DNA of 64,000 bases from Methylocystis sp. L43 (GCF_015709525.1 NZ_JADNRA010000020.1:42344-106343), one strand, 5' to 3'; numbered from the stretch's first letter, positions 1 to 9,083 are shown. The notes: generated by a model from the letters alone, not told the origin. Program-made: numbers and translations.

Positions 1-137
1 TAATCGACGCCGAAATAGTCGGGCGCGCACATCAGTAGCGCGCGACGCGCAGGCGCAGCCGCGCGCGCCTCCCTCCGCGGCGCGTCGCTCAACACAGCGG
101 ACTCAGCGTCGACGTTCATCAGCAAACTCTCTTGCAT
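1..137 (-). CDS. Amidinotransferase/DDAH-like hydrolase, N-terminal fragment
   Basis: Only about 45 N-terminal codons lie in the window; the rest is beyond the left edge. The translated end contains LMCAPDYFGVDY, which resembles the first strand of the guanidino-modifying superfamily (dimethylarginine dimethylaminohydrolase, arginine deiminase-related and CtlX-type proteins), where a similar segment leads into a conserved INPWM motif. That motif would be just outside the window. The gene starts 14 nt after the stop of the ornithine cyclodeaminase gene on the same strand, so the two are probably co-transcribed and act in arginine/ornithine breakdown. The first ATG (137) is used; a second ATG at 119 is also possible and neither has a strong ribosome binding site. 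The family is inferred from a short segment and the substrate cannot be told. Confidence 0.55.
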   Translation of the reverse strand, partial: MQESLLMNVDAESAVLSDAPRREARAAAPARRALLMCAPDYFGVD

Positions 138-151
138 TGCACGTCCGTCGA

Positions 152-1219
152 TCATGCGGGCTGTTCCGTCCTTACGAGAGTTGCGACGTCTTCCTGTTCC
201 GCCTCGAGCGGATGCAGCAATGAGAACAAATCCTTCGGGTCTGCAGGTTCAGCGATCAGCTCGATCTCGCGGCCGACGCCCGTCTCCCGCGCAAGGTCGC
301 GCAGCAGGCGCAACACCGAAAAATCCTCGATGGCGAAACCGACGCTGTCGAAGATCGTGATCGCGTCTTTGGAGGTGCGCCCGGGCCGATGACCGCCGAG
401 AATTTCCCGCAGTTCCGTCACCGGATGCTCTGGGCCGAGTTGCTGAATTTCGCCCTCGCTGCGCGTCTGCGGCGCATATTCGACGAATATTTCGGCGCGC
501 AGCAGCAGGTCGCGCGCCAGTTCGGTCTTGCCTGGACAGTCGCCGCCGACCGCATTGATATGGGTCCCAGGCCCAACCATATCGTCGGCCAGTATCGTGG
601 CGAATTTCTTATCCGCCGTGATCGTCGTGATGATGTCTGCGCCGGATGCGGCGCTGCGCGCGTTGGCGCATCGAATGATCGTCAGGCCAAAGTCGGCCAT
701 GTTGCGCTCGAACTTCTCGACGGCGTCAGGGTCGACATCGAAGACGCGAAGCCGGTCAACGCCAAGAACGGCATGAAAGGCGCATGCCTGAAACTCCGAT
801 TGAGCGCCAAGGCCGATCAGCGCCATCGTCTTGCTGTCAGGCCGGGCGAGATGCGCCGCCGCCAGCGCCGAAGTGGCGCCGGTTCGGAAGGCGGTGGCGA
901 GCGTCATATCGGCGAGGAGCGTCGGATAGCCGGTCTCGACGTCGGCGAGCGCGCCGAAGGCGACGACGGTCTGCAGATTGAATTGCGTGTTGCCGGGATG
1001 ACCGTTGACGAATTTAAAGCCGAAGGCCTCGCCGTCGCTCGTCGGCATCAGTTCGAGGACGCCGCGCGCCGAATGGCTCGCGTAGCGCGGCGACTTCTCG
1101 AATGCGTCCCAGCGGATAAAGTCCCGACGCAGATAGTCGACGAGCCGCAACCAAAAGCGTCGCGCGCCCACCTCTCCAACAATGCGGGCGATATCTCGCG
1201 CGCTGAGAAACGTCACCAT
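152..1219 (-). CDS. ocd: Ornithine cyclodeaminase
   Basis: A 355-aa protein of the ornithine cyclodeaminase/mu-crystallin family, of normal length. Ornithine cyclodeaminase converts L-ornithine to L-proline and ammonia using tightly bound NAD. The central Rossmann segment is seen as ALIGLGAQSEFQACAF at about residues 133-148, and the substrate-side segments FKFVNGHPGN (about 68-77) and HINAVGGDCPGKTEL (about 220-234) match the family. It is followed at 14 nt by an amidinohydrolase-like gene and faces a divergent Lrp/AsnC regulator, the usual context for an inducible arginine/ornithine catabolic operon. Other members of the superfamily act on alanine or other amino acids, but the full-length resemblance favours ornithine. 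Confidence 0.88.
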   Translation of the reverse strand: MVTFLSARDIARIVGEVGARRFWLRLVDYLRRDFIRWDAFEKSPRYASHSARGVLELMPTSDGEAFGFKFVNGHPGNTQFNLQTVVAFGALADVETGYPTLLADMTLATAFRTGATSALAAAHLARPDSKTMALIGLGAQSEFQACAFHAVLGVDRLRVFDVDPDAVEKFERNMADFGLTIIRCANARSAASGADIITTITADKKFATILADDMVGPGTHINAVGGDCPGKTELARDLLLRAEIFVEYAPQTRSEGEIQQLGPEHPVTELREILGGHRPGRTSKDAITIFDSVGFAIEDFSVLRLLRDLARETGVGREIELIAEPADPKDLFSLLHPLEAEQEDVATLVRTEQPA

Positions 1220-1287
1220 ACCTTCTCCAATCAGTGCATGGCGGAGAGACTAGAACGCGGCTCCGCTAATCAAAATCGCCATAAATT

Positions 1288-1310
1288 GGCAAAAAAGCTG
1301 GAGTTTTGTC
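1288..1310. promoter_or_regulatory. Imperfect inverted repeat in ocd/lrp divergent region
   Basis: The arms GGCAAAA (1288-1294) and TTTTGTC (1304-1310) form an AT-rich imperfect palindrome with one mismatch and a 9-nt spacer. It sits midway between the start codons of ocd and the Lrp/AsnC gene. Lrp-family regulators usually bind degenerate AT-rich palindromes and control the divergent gene. The assignment is an inference from position and symmetry only. Confidence 0.3.
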
Positions 1311-1346
1311 ATTTCGGTCATAGATAGTGACCGTTTCGACAGAGAT

Positions 1347-1769
1347 ATGAGCATGGACGATCTCGACCATCGACTGATCGCGCTGCTGCGGACCGACGCG
1401 CGCGCTTCTTTATCCCAGCTCGCCAAGGCGCTCGGCGTCTCGCGCGGGACAGTCCAGAACCGACTCGACAAGCTCATCGCGTCCGACGTGATCCTGGGCT
1501 TTACGGTTCGGCTGAAAAATCCTTCCGCATCCGATCGCATCCGGGCGATCATGATGGTCGAAGTCTCCGGCAAGAATTCCCGTCGCGTCGCTCAGGCGCT
1601 GCGCGGGCTCCCGCAGATCCACACGCTGTACAGCACCAACGGGCCGTTCGACCTCATCGCGGAAATCGAGTGCGCCAATCTCGAGGAGTTCGATCGGGTG
1701 CTGTCGGGCGTGAGAATGATCGAGGGCATCGCGCGAAGCGAGACGAGCCTGCTGCTTGCGCCCGCATGA
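1347..1769 (+). CDS. Lrp/AsnC family transcriptional regulator
   Basis: A 140-aa protein with the two-domain Lrp/AsnC plan. The N-terminal winged helix-turn-helix covers about residues 4-60 and includes LDHRLIALLRTDARAS and the recognition region LGVSRGTVQNRLDKL. The C-terminal RAM/AsnC ligand-binding domain covers about residues 65-140 and includes the turn GPFDLIAEIE. It is transcribed divergently from ocd with 127 bp between start codons, so it is probably the amino-acid-responsive activator or repressor of the ocd operon, as is typical when Lrp-like genes flank ornithine or proline catabolism genes. ATGs at 1347 and 1353 are both possible starts. It converges on the sensor kinase gene at its 3' end. 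Confidence 0.88.
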   Translation: MSMDDLDHRLIALLRTDARASLSQLAKALGVSRGTVQNRLDKLIASDVILGFTVRLKNPSASDRIRAIMMVEVSGKNSRRVAQALRGLPQIHTLYSTNGPFDLIAEIECANLEEFDRVLSGVRMIEGIARSETSLLLAPA

Positions 1770-1829
1770 ACGCCCTCTGGCGCATCGCGCACGCATTGGG
1801 GCGCGTCAAGGCGAACGGTTCGATATCGT

Positions 1830-3269
1830 TCAGAAGAGCGCCGGCGTCGCCTTGGAGCCCGTCGGAACCGGCTTTTCGTCTCCTTCCACTGCGCGAGGCA
1901 GACAGACGCGCGCGATCAGCCCGTTCGGCTCCCGATCGAGCAGCGACACGGATCCGCCGTGGTTCTCGACGAGCGAGCGCACAATCGATAGGCCGAGTCC
2001 AAATCCGCTGTGCGCGTCGAGCGTTCGTCCCGGCTGACCGCGAACGAAGGGCTCAAATGCAGTGTTCTTGCCGTCCGCTGACATTCCCGGTCCGTCGTCG
2101 ACGACGTCCACCTCGATGAGCTCTCCCGGGCCGTCCGCGATGTAGATGTCCACGGTCTTCGCGTGATGCGTCGCGTTTTCGACGAGATTGGTGAAAATGC
2201 GCTGCACGTCGCAAATCGATCCGAAGACCATCTGGTGGCCATCGCCATGGTAGGTCACATGATGACCAAGGTCGCAGAACTCGTCGGCGACGGTTTGCAG
2301 AACGCTGTCGAGATCGACCAGGGAACAGTCGGACGTGTCGTCTCCTTCGGCGCGCAAATACTGCAGATTCTTGAACAGCATGGCGTCCATGAGATCGACG
2401 TCGCGCATCATCCGTTGCTGAAGGCTTTGATCTGACACGAATTCCGTTTTCAGCTTCAAGCGCGTGATGATCGTTCGCAGATCGTGACTGACCGCCGCAA
2501 GCACATGGGCTCTCGCGGCGATCATCTTGCTGATGCGCGCCTGCATACGATTGAGCGAACGGGTCAATTCGCGAACTTCCTGGGGACCTCGCTCCGGGAG
2601 CTGCGCCTTCGTATCGACATCGTTTGGAATCTGCTCAGCATATTTTGCCAGTCGTCGTAGCGGCGCCATGATTGCGTTCAGCGCCCAGAACACGAAGATC
2701 GCCGTGAATATGATAAAGGACAGCGCCGTTCGCGCCCCCTGAGTCAGAATAAACGGTTCGTCATCGGCATGTTGCCACAGCCATCGCCATATCGAACCGG
2801 GAGATTTTTGATGCTCGGCGATCGAGACCGTCGCATAGCCGCCCTTATGCAATTCGACGGCGAGGACGCCGTAATCTTCGGGCGTTGAACTGTCGACCTT
2901 GAACACGTCTGCGCCGTTCCACAACAGTGAGTCGATGTGGCGGATTTCATTGTCAAAGGCGAGATCGCCGCCGCCCGTCGAAGATGTCGCCGCCGGAGGG
3001 CGCGACTCCTGAATCTCGATACTGGCGTAGGGAACGGCGTGAGAGAGCGCTGAAATGACATTGGCTCTCTCCGGAAGCGGCGCGACGTCCAGAGCGAGGA
3101 TTATGCTCGCGATGAAGTCTCCTTGGTCGACGATGTGCCGCCTGCCGAACACATGAAACATGCCGATGACGATGGTCTGGAACGCCACGATCGACACGAA
3201 AATCAGCAGCGTGATTTGCACGGCCAGTTTGTTGAGCCGGAAACGCCAGGGAAGGCGAGCAGGATTCAT
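1830..3269 (-). CDS. Two-component sensor histidine kinase (EnvZ-like)
   Basis: A 479-aa membrane sensor kinase. It has TM1 at about residues 14-38, a periplasmic sensor loop to about 172, TM2 at about 180-200, a HAMP linker, then the dimerisation/phosphoacceptor segment AAVSHDLRTIITRL with His262. The ATPase domain carries an N box (NLVENATHHAKT), G1 box (DDGPGMS) and G2 box (GFGLGLSIV). The residue after HDLRT is Ile where most EnvZ-type kinases have Pro, which may alter phosphatase or kinase balance. The start codon overlaps the stop of the response regulator gene by 4 nt, so the pair is translationally coupled. The signal is not evident from the sequence; the divergent SulP-Ehr operon makes an ion, inorganic-carbon or redox cue a reasonable guess. 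Confidence 0.9.
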   Translation of the reverse strand: MNPARLPWRFRLNKLAVQITLLIFVSIVAFQTIVIGMFHVFGRRHIVDQGDFIASIILALDVAPLPERANVISALSHAVPYASIEIQESRPPAATSSTGGGDLAFDNEIRHIDSLLWNGADVFKVDSSTPEDYGVLAVELHKGGYATVSIAEHQKSPGSIWRWLWQHADDEPFILTQGARTALSFIIFTAIFVFWALNAIMAPLRRLAKYAEQIPNDVDTKAQLPERGPQEVRELTRSLNRMQARISKMIAARAHVLAAVSHDLRTIITRLKLKTEFVSDQSLQQRMMRDVDLMDAMLFKNLQYLRAEGDDTSDCSLVDLDSVLQTVADEFCDLGHHVTYHGDGHQMVFGSICDVQRIFTNLVENATHHAKTVDIYIADGPGELIEVDVVDDGPGMSADGKNTAFEPFVRGQPGRTLDAHSGFGLGLSIVRSLVENHGGSVSLLDREPNGLIARVCLPRAVEGDEKPVPTGSKATPALF

Positions 3270-3991
3270 GCGCGCGCCACGTGAGTGGAGAAAATATAGC
3301 CCTCGGAGCGAACCGTCTGGATGAACGCGGGCTTTCTTGGATCCGCTTCTATTTTCTGTCGAAGCCGGCTGATCAGAACGTCGATGCTGCGCTCGAAGGG
3401 CCCGGTCGTCGGGCCATGCGTCATGTTGATCAATTGCTCGCGCGTCAACACCCGATTAGGATTTTCGCACAAAGCGTGCAGCAGATCGAATTCGGCGCCG
3501 GTCATGGCCACCTTTATGCCGCATGGCGCCACGACCTCTCGAGCGAGCACATCGACGCGCCAGCCGGAGAAAAGATACGCTTGCCGTGCGGCGCGCCCGT
3601 CGACGGCGTTCGCGTTCGGGGTTTCAGTTCGCCTCAAAACGGCGCGGATGCGCGCCAGCAGCTCGCGCGAATTGAAAGGCTTGACGATGTAATCGTCGGC
3701 CCCGAGCTCCAGACCCAATATCTTGTCGATGTCCTCCGACTGCGCCGTCAGTATGATTATAGGGATGCGTCTCTCGGATCGCACCCGCCGGCAGATCGAC
3801 AAGCCGTCTTCGCCGGGCAGATTAAGATCAAGGATCAGCAGGTCATAGGCGCCGGCGCTGAACGCAGCGTCCATTGCCTGGGCGTTTGCGGCTACCTTCG
3901 TCTGAATGTCGTGCGCCGCGAGATAGAGGGAGATGAACTCGCCGATTTCGGCGTCATCCTCGACGATCAGAATTGAAACGGGAGGGGTCAA
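3266..3991 (-). CDS. OmpR-family response regulator
   Basis: A 241-aa regulator with an N-terminal receiver domain (acidic pair Glu11/Asp12-Asp13, phosphoacceptor Asp55 in LLILDLNLPG, conserved Lys in VKPFNSRELL near residue 105) and a C-terminal winged-helix DNA-binding domain (about residues 138-236, with LTREQLI and the RSIDVLISRLRQKIE segment). The overlap with the kinase gene makes it the cognate partner. Its start faces sulP across a 263-bp intergenic region containing direct-repeat half-sites 11 bp apart, the spacing expected for OmpR-class dimers. Autoregulation and control of the SulP-Ehr operon are therefore plausible but inferred. Confidence 0.92.
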   Translation of the reverse strand: MTPPVSILIVEDDAEIGEFISLYLAAHDIQTKVAANAQAMDAAFSAGAYDLLILDLNLPGEDGLSICRRVRSERRIPIIILTAQSEDIDKILGLELGADDYIVKPFNSRELLARIRAVLRRTETPNANAVDGRAARQAYLFSGWRVDVLAREVVAPCGIKVAMTGAEFDLLHALCENPNRVLTREQLINMTHGPTTGPFERSIDVLISRLRQKIEADPRKPAFIQTVRSEGYIFSTHVARA

Positions 3992-4039
3992 GGGAGGCGC
4001 AATCGCTTTCGTTGGAGCTCGCCGGAAACTAATAATGCA

Positions 4040-4060
4040 GTGTTTCTAGAGTGTTTCCAT
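4040..4060. promoter_or_regulatory. Direct repeat, candidate OmpR-type binding site
   Basis: GTGTTTC occurs at 4040-4046 and again at 4051-4057, a tandem repeat with an 11-bp period, one helical turn. It lies 48 bp upstream of the response regulator start codon. Read on the other strand the half-site is GAAACAC. Further copies lie on the sulP side of the same intergenic region: GAAACAA at 4133-4139 and GAAACAC at 4163-4169. Tandem half-sites one turn apart are typical of OmpR/PhoB regulators. Binding is inferred. Confidence 0.45.
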
Positions 4061-4254
4061 CACAAAAAAGACCCCGCCCCGCGACGCTTCAGTAGCTCTG
4101 GTCTGATCTCGTCGGATTTTGGAAATAAATCAGAAACAATCTCTGTGGCCTGAAAAACTGGAGAAACACCACAGCCACTGGCCTGTCCTATGTTGCGGCC
4201 GCGCTAACCGGTCGGCGCCAAGGTTTCGACTGCGCGCGACTGCAAGGACAACAT

Positions 4255-6075
4255 ATGAAAAGCAAGGCTCAGGCTGTCACCCACGACCTCGAAGCGAGCG
4301 CGGCAGACGCGAACGCCTCTCAGCGCGCCGGATCGTCGGCGCAGGACGGATGGCTGGGCTTAGGCGGATCAGACGGAGATTTCGCCGGCGCGACAGGACC
4401 AAGTCACATCGCCGTGGACGAGAATCATGCACAAGGGACGCTTCCAACAAGGTTCACGCCGAAGACCGGCCTCGCCGGATTGGCCCAAAATTGGCGCGCG
4501 GACGTTCTGTCCGGCTTTCTGGTGTTTCTTATCGCGCTGCCGCTATGCCTTGGCATTTCGATGGCGTCGGGCTTTCCGCCGCAGGCGGGCATCATCACCG
4601 CCGTCGTGGGCGGCCTGCTGGTGTCGCGCATCAACGGATCTTTCGTCACCATCACCGGCCCGGCGGCGGGCCTCATCGTGGTCATTCTGGATTCGGTGCA
4701 GGCGCTCGGCGGCGGCGACGCGAAAGCCGGTTACCACTACACCTTGGCGGCCATTGTTTGCGCCAGCGTCATTCAGATGCTGATGGGCGTCATGAAGGCC
4801 GGCAAGATGAGCGCCTTTTTTCCGTCCTCGGCCGTGCATGGCATGTTGGCGGCGATCGGCATCATCATCATGGCCAAGCAGATTCACGTCATGCTCGGCG
4901 TGAAGCCGGACGCGCAGACTCTGTTCGAGACGATTGGCGCAATCCCCGCAAGCATTCGCGACATGAATCCGGAAGTCGCCATCATCGGCGGCCTTGGGCT
5001 TTTGATCTTGATCGCCTGGTCGCTGGTGAAGAGTCGCCGACTAAAAATGATCCCGGCGCCACTCGTCGTCGTGATCATCGGCATGGCGCTCGCGCAATAT
5101 TACGATCTCGACGATGAACATATCTATCTCTTCCTGCCCGACACGCCGTTCCTGCCGCATCACGAATTCACGATCGGTCCGAAATTCCTTGTCTCCATTC
5201 CGCAGAACTTCCTGTCCGGCTTCGCCTTCCCCGACTTTTCGCTGATTCGCTCCAGCGTATTCTGGCAGCAGGTCTTCGCCATCTGTCTCGTTGGCAGCCT
5301 GGAAAGCCTGCTCAGCGCGGCGGCGGTCGATAAGCTCGACCCCTATAAGCGCACCTCAGATCTCAACCGCGACCTCGCGGCGGTCGGCTTCGGCAATATT
5401 ATATGCGGCCTGATTGGCGGCATGCCGATGATCGCTGAAATCGTCCGCAGCTCCGCCAATGTGAATAACGGCGCGCACACAGGGTGGGCGAATTTCTTCC
5501 ACGGGTTGTTCCTGCTGATCTTCGTCGCCCTTTTCCCGAGGGTCATTCACGAGATCCCGCTCGCCTCGCTTGCTGCGCTGCTGGTGTTCACCGGCTACCG
5601 ACTTGCCTCGCCGCTCGAGTTCAAGAAGACGTTGGCGATCGGCTGGGACCAGCTCACCGTTTTCGTGATTACCATCATCGGTGTTCTGGCGACCGATCTC
5701 TTGATCGGCGTCGCCATCGGCATCGCCGCCGAGTTCCTGTTCCACTTCTGGCGCAGCGTCAATTGGGGGCAGGTCTTCAAGCTGCATCGCGACGTCTTGG
5801 AGAGCGAACCCGGCGTCTATCATGTCAGGATCGGCGGCGCGGCCTTTTTCGCCAATTACCTCGCGCTCAAGGGCGATCTCGCCAAGCTTCCAAAGGGCAA
5901 GACGGTCATCTTTGATCTCTCAGACTCCTGGTGCGTCGATCATACGGTGATGGAGAACCTTCATCACTTTTGCGAGGACTATAAAGCAAACGACGGCCAC
6001 GCAGAGATTTGCGGACTGGATCAACACGTCGCGACGTCGAAGCATCCTCTCGCCCCGCGCAAGCGCACCGCCTGA
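4255..6075 (+). CDS. SulP-family anion transporter with STAS domain
   Basis: A 606-aa inner-membrane transporter. After an unusually long hydrophilic N-terminal extension of about 80 residues come the SulP transmembrane domain (beginning with LSGFLVFLIALPLCLGISMA at about residue 83 and containing the ITGPAAGL segment) and a C-terminal cytoplasmic STAS domain (about residues 500-590, with VIFDLSDSWCVDHT). SulP proteins carry sulfate, bicarbonate or other anions, usually with Na+ or H+. The start ATG at 4255 follows AAGGACAAC. The gene is followed after 60 nt, with no terminator seen, by a six-gene Hyf/complex-I-like operon, which suggests functional coupling of anion transport to that complex. 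The substrate cannot be read from the sequence; bicarbonate is attractive but unproven. Confidence 0.88.
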   Translation: MKSKAQAVTHDLEASAADANASQRAGSSAQDGWLGLGGSDGDFAGATGPSHIAVDENHAQGTLPTRFTPKTGLAGLAQNWRADVLSGFLVFLIALPLCLGISMASGFPPQAGIITAVVGGLLVSRINGSFVTITGPAAGLIVVILDSVQALGGGDAKAGYHYTLAAIVCASVIQMLMGVMKAGKMSAFFPSSAVHGMLAAIGIIIMAKQIHVMLGVKPDAQTLFETIGAIPASIRDMNPEVAIIGGLGLLILIAWSLVKSRRLKMIPAPLVVVIIGMALAQYYDLDDEHIYLFLPDTPFLPHHEFTIGPKFLVSIPQNFLSGFAFPDFSLIRSSVFWQQVFAICLVGSLESLLSAAAVDKLDPYKRTSDLNRDLAAVGFGNIICGLIGGMPMIAEIVRSSANVNNGAHTGWANFFHGLFLLIFVALFPRVIHEIPLASLAALLVFTGYRLASPLEFKKTLAIGWDQLTVFVITIIGVLATDLLIGVAIGIAAEFLFHFWRSVNWGQVFKLHRDVLESEPGVYHVRIGGAAFFANYLALKGDLAKLPKGKTVIFDLSDSWCVDHTVMENLHHFCEDYKANDGHAEICGLDQHVATSKHPLAPRKRTA

Positions 6076-6135
6076 TCCGTAAAGTTCACGCAAGGCGCCG
6101 CTGACGACCGCCGCGCCGATTCGAAGGTGACACGT

Positions 6136-8133
6136 ATGCCGCTCTATCTGGCGCTGACCTGTGTCAGCGCCCTGCTCGCCGTCAGCGTCTACGCCATCCT
6201 CGACAGGCGGAACCATGACGTCAGCCGCAACGTCTATCGCCTTTGCATCGGCCTCTGCGGCGTCCTCTTCCTTGCAGCGGTCATGCCCAGGGGCGCTCAT
6301 GTCGTTTCGACGGCTTTGCCGCTCGGACTGCCGTGGATCGGCATGCATTTTCGCATCGACGTCCTGACCGCCTTTTTTCTCGCTGTCGTCAATCTGGGCG
6401 GCGCGGCGGCGAGCGCCTATGCGATCGGCTATGGCGCGCATGAGAAAGAGCCGATGCGCGTGCTGCCGTTCTACCCAGCTTTTCTCGCTGGCATGAACCT
6501 CGTCGTGCTGGCCGACGACGCCTTCACCTTTCTCGTCGCTTGGGAGTTCATGTCGCTTGCGTCATGGGCGCTCGTGCTGACGCACCATCATGAGGAGGAG
6601 AACAGGCGCGCCGGCTTCGTCTATTTGTTGATGGCGAGCTTCGGCGGTTTTGCGCTGTTGATGGCGTTTGGCGTTCTCGGGGGCGTCGGCGGCGCCTATG
6701 ACTTCGCCTCGATTCGCGAGTCGACCAAGGCGGGATGGACGTCGGGCCTCGTCCTGGCCCTCGCCATTGTCGGTATGGGGTCCAAAGCCGGACTCGCGCC
6801 CTTACATATCTGGCTGCCGCTCGCCCATCCGGCGGCGCCGAGCCACGTATCGGCCCTGATGAGCGGCGTTATGACGAAAGTCGCCGTCTACGGCTTCATT
6901 CGTGTCGTGTTCGATTTGCTCGGACCGCCGGCCTTCTGGTGGTCGGTCGAGCCCATGACTTTTGGCGCAGCGAGCGCCCTCATCGGCGTTCTGTTCGCGA
7001 CGATACAGAGCGATCTGAAGAAGCTGCTCGCCTACAGCACCATCGAAAACATCGGCGTCATCTTCATCGCGCTCGGACTTGCCCTGGCGTTCAAGGCCAA
7101 TGGCATGGCGCTGCCGGCCGCCCTCGCCTTCACTGCCGCGCTCTTTCACGTTTTCAATCATTCGCTGTTCAAGAGCCTGCTGTTCTTTGGCGCCGGCGCG
7201 GTGCTGAACGCGAGCGGCGAAAGAAGCATCGAGCGCCTCGGCGGTCTTATTCACTCCATGCCGAAAACGGCGTTCCTTTTTCTCGGCGGCTGCGTCGCCA
7301 TCGCCGCCCTGCCGCCGCTGAACGGCTTCGTCTCGGAGTGGCTGGTCTTTCAGGCGATCCTGCTGAGCCCGTCGCTGCCGCAATGGACCGTGAAGCTCCT
7401 CGTTCCGGCGGTCGGCGTAGCGCTGGCGCTGAGCGCAGCGCTCGGCGCCGGCTGTTACATACGCGCCTATGGGATAGCTTTTCTGGGACGGCCCCGCAGC
7501 GAAGCGGCGCGCCAGGCGCATGATCCAGATCGCTGGTCGCTCGCGACCATGGCGGTTTTGCTGACGCTGTGCCTCATCGCCGGTCTGCTGCCGGGCCTCC
7601 TCATCGACACGATCTCACCCGTGGCGAAAGATTTTGTCGGCGGCCGCATGCCGACCCAGGCTGAACTCTCCTGGCTCTCGATCGCGCCCGTCGCCGAAAG
7701 CCGCAGCTCCTACAATGGGCTTCTGGTCTTCCTGTTCATTCTTTTCTCCGCCTGTTCGGCGAGATGGGTCATCCACAAATTCGGCACGGCGCGGTCGCGG
7801 CGCGCGCCGGCCTGGGATTGCGGCTACTTCGAAACCAGCCCCACGACGCAATACACAGGCAGCAGCTTCGCGCAGCCGATCCGGCGCACCCTTGGCGTCA
7901 TCGCCTTTTCGGTGCGGGAGCGCCTCGACATGCCGGTGCCTGGCGATACGCGAGCCGCGCGCTTGAGCGTCGAAATCAAGGATCGGATCTTCGACTATCT
8001 CTATGCGCCCCTCACGCGCGCGGTTGAGTCCTGCGCCGCCGGGCTGAACATCCTCAGTCTCCTGACGATCCAGGAATATCTCGCGCTGGTATTCGCGGCG
8101 CTCGTCTTCCTCCTGGTGCTGGTGGCGATATGA
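6136..8133 (+). CDS. hyfB: HyfB-like (NuoL/antiporter-type) membrane subunit
   Basis: A roughly 665-aa polytopic membrane protein of the proton-conducting antiporter family (NuoL/M/N, MrpA, HyfB). Typical conserved pieces are GLAPLHIWLPLAHPAAPSHV at about residues 218-237 and the loop SDLKKLLAYSTIENIGV at about 294-310, with many TM helices and charged residues inside helices. These subunits move H+ or Na+ across the membrane. The ATG at 6136 is preferred over a GTG at 6127 because AAGGTG sits at a suitable distance. It overlaps the next gene by 4 nt. The C-terminal part is extended beyond the antiporter core, as in hydrogenase-4 subunit B. It is the first gene of the Hyf-like cluster. Confidence 0.88.
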   Translation: MPLYLALTCVSALLAVSVYAILDRRNHDVSRNVYRLCIGLCGVLFLAAVMPRGAHVVSTALPLGLPWIGMHFRIDVLTAFFLAVVNLGGAAASAYAIGYGAHEKEPMRVLPFYPAFLAGMNLVVLADDAFTFLVAWEFMSLASWALVLTHHHEEENRRAGFVYLLMASFGGFALLMAFGVLGGVGGAYDFASIRESTKAGWTSGLVLALAIVGMGSKAGLAPLHIWLPLAHPAAPSHVSALMSGVMTKVAVYGFIRVVFDLLGPPAFWWSVEPMTFGAASALIGVLFATIQSDLKKLLAYSTIENIGVIFIALGLALAFKANGMALPAALAFTAALFHVFNHSLFKSLLFFGAGAVLNASGERSIERLGGLIHSMPKTAFLFLGGCVAIAALPPLNGFVSEWLVFQAILLSPSLPQWTVKLLVPAVGVALALSAALGAGCYIRAYGIAFLGRPRSEAARQAHDPDRWSLATMAVLLTLCLIAGLLPGLLIDTISPVAKDFVGGRMPTQAELSWLSIAPVAESRSSYNGLLVFLFILFSACSARWVIHKFGTARSRRAPAWDCGYFETSPTTQYTGSSFAQPIRRTLGVIAFSVRERLDMPVPGDTRAARLSVEIKDRIFDYLYAPLTRAVESCAAGLNILSLLTIQEYLALVFAALVFLLVLVAI

Positions 8134-9083
8134 CGCTTCTTTTCAACCTTATGGCGCAGAGCGTCCAAATGCTTTTGGTGCTGGCGCTGGCGCCGCTGCT
8201 TATCGGCTACGTTCGAAAGCTGAAGGCGCGTCTCTTGCGCCGCAAAGGACCGCCGATCATTCAACCCTGGCTCGATCTCATTCGGCTGCTGCGCAAGGAA
8301 GTCGTCCTCGCCGAAAACGCGTCGTGGCTGTATCGCGCGGCGCCCTATCTGATCTTTGCGATGATCTGGGTCTCCGCAGCGCTCGTGCCGACATTCGCCA
8401 CGGGACTGACGTTCAGCTGGTCGGCCGATCTCATCGCCATCATCGCCCTGCTCGGCAGCGCCCGTTTTTTCCTTGCGCTCGCGGGCATGGACATTGGAAC
8501 GAGTTTTGGCGGCATCGGCTCGAGCCGCGAGGCGATGTTCGGCTCGCTCGCGGAGCCGGCGATGATGATGATCGTCTTCACCGTCTCCTTCGTCGCCGGA
8601 ACGACGCAGCTTTCCGAAATCGCCGCTTATATGGCCGGAAATCTGGAATTGCGCGCCTCCGTCGGCATGGCGCTCGTCGCGCTCCTTATCGTCGCCATTG
8701 CGGAGAATGGCCGGATTCCCGTCGACAATCCGGCGACCCATCTCGAGTTGACGATGGTGCATGAGGCGATGGTTCTCGAATATTCCGGGCGCTATCTCGC
8801 GCTCATCGAACTCGCCTCCGCGCTCAAACTGCTCCTTTATCTCTCGCTCATCGCCTGCGTTTTTTTCCCCGTTGGACTCGCGTCGCATGATGCGGGCGCG
8901 GAGGCGATGATGATCGGCCTTTGCGCATACGTCCTCAAGCTGGCGATCGGCGGCGGCGCGCTCGCGCTATTTGAAACATCCACGGCCAAGATGCGCATCT
9001 TCCGCGTGCCGGACTTTCTCGGCGCGGGGCTGATGCTTGGCCTCCTCGCGACGCTGCTGGTTTTCGTGACACGGAGCCTCTGA
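8130..9083 (+). CDS. hyfC: HyfC-like (NuoH-type) membrane subunit
   Basis: A 317-aa protein of the NuoH/HyfC/EchB family, the membrane anchor that joins the peripheral arm to the ion-translocating arm. It shows the family sequence RKGPPIIQPWLDLIRLLRKE near residues 36-55, the loop EAMFGSLAEPA near residue 135, and the region NGRIPVDNPATHLELTM near residue 192. Eight or so TM helices are visible. Start and stop codons overlap those of the neighbours (ATGA with hyfB, TGATG with hyfE), so this is a tightly coupled operon. It is the same size as hydrogenase-4 subunit C. Confidence 0.9.
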   Translation: MTLLFNLMAQSVQMLLVLALAPLLIGYVRKLKARLLRRKGPPIIQPWLDLIRLLRKEVVLAENASWLYRAAPYLIFAMIWVSAALVPTFATGLTFSWSADLIAIIALLGSARFFLALAGMDIGTSFGGIGSSREAMFGSLAEPAMMMIVFTVSFVAGTTQLSEIAAYMAGNLELRASVGMALVALLIVAIAENGRIPVDNPATHLELTMVHEAMVLEYSGRYLALIELASALKLLLYLSLIACVFFPVGLASHDAGAEAMMIGLCAYVLKLAIGGGALALFETSTAKMRIFRVPDFLGAGLMLGLLATLLVFVTRSL

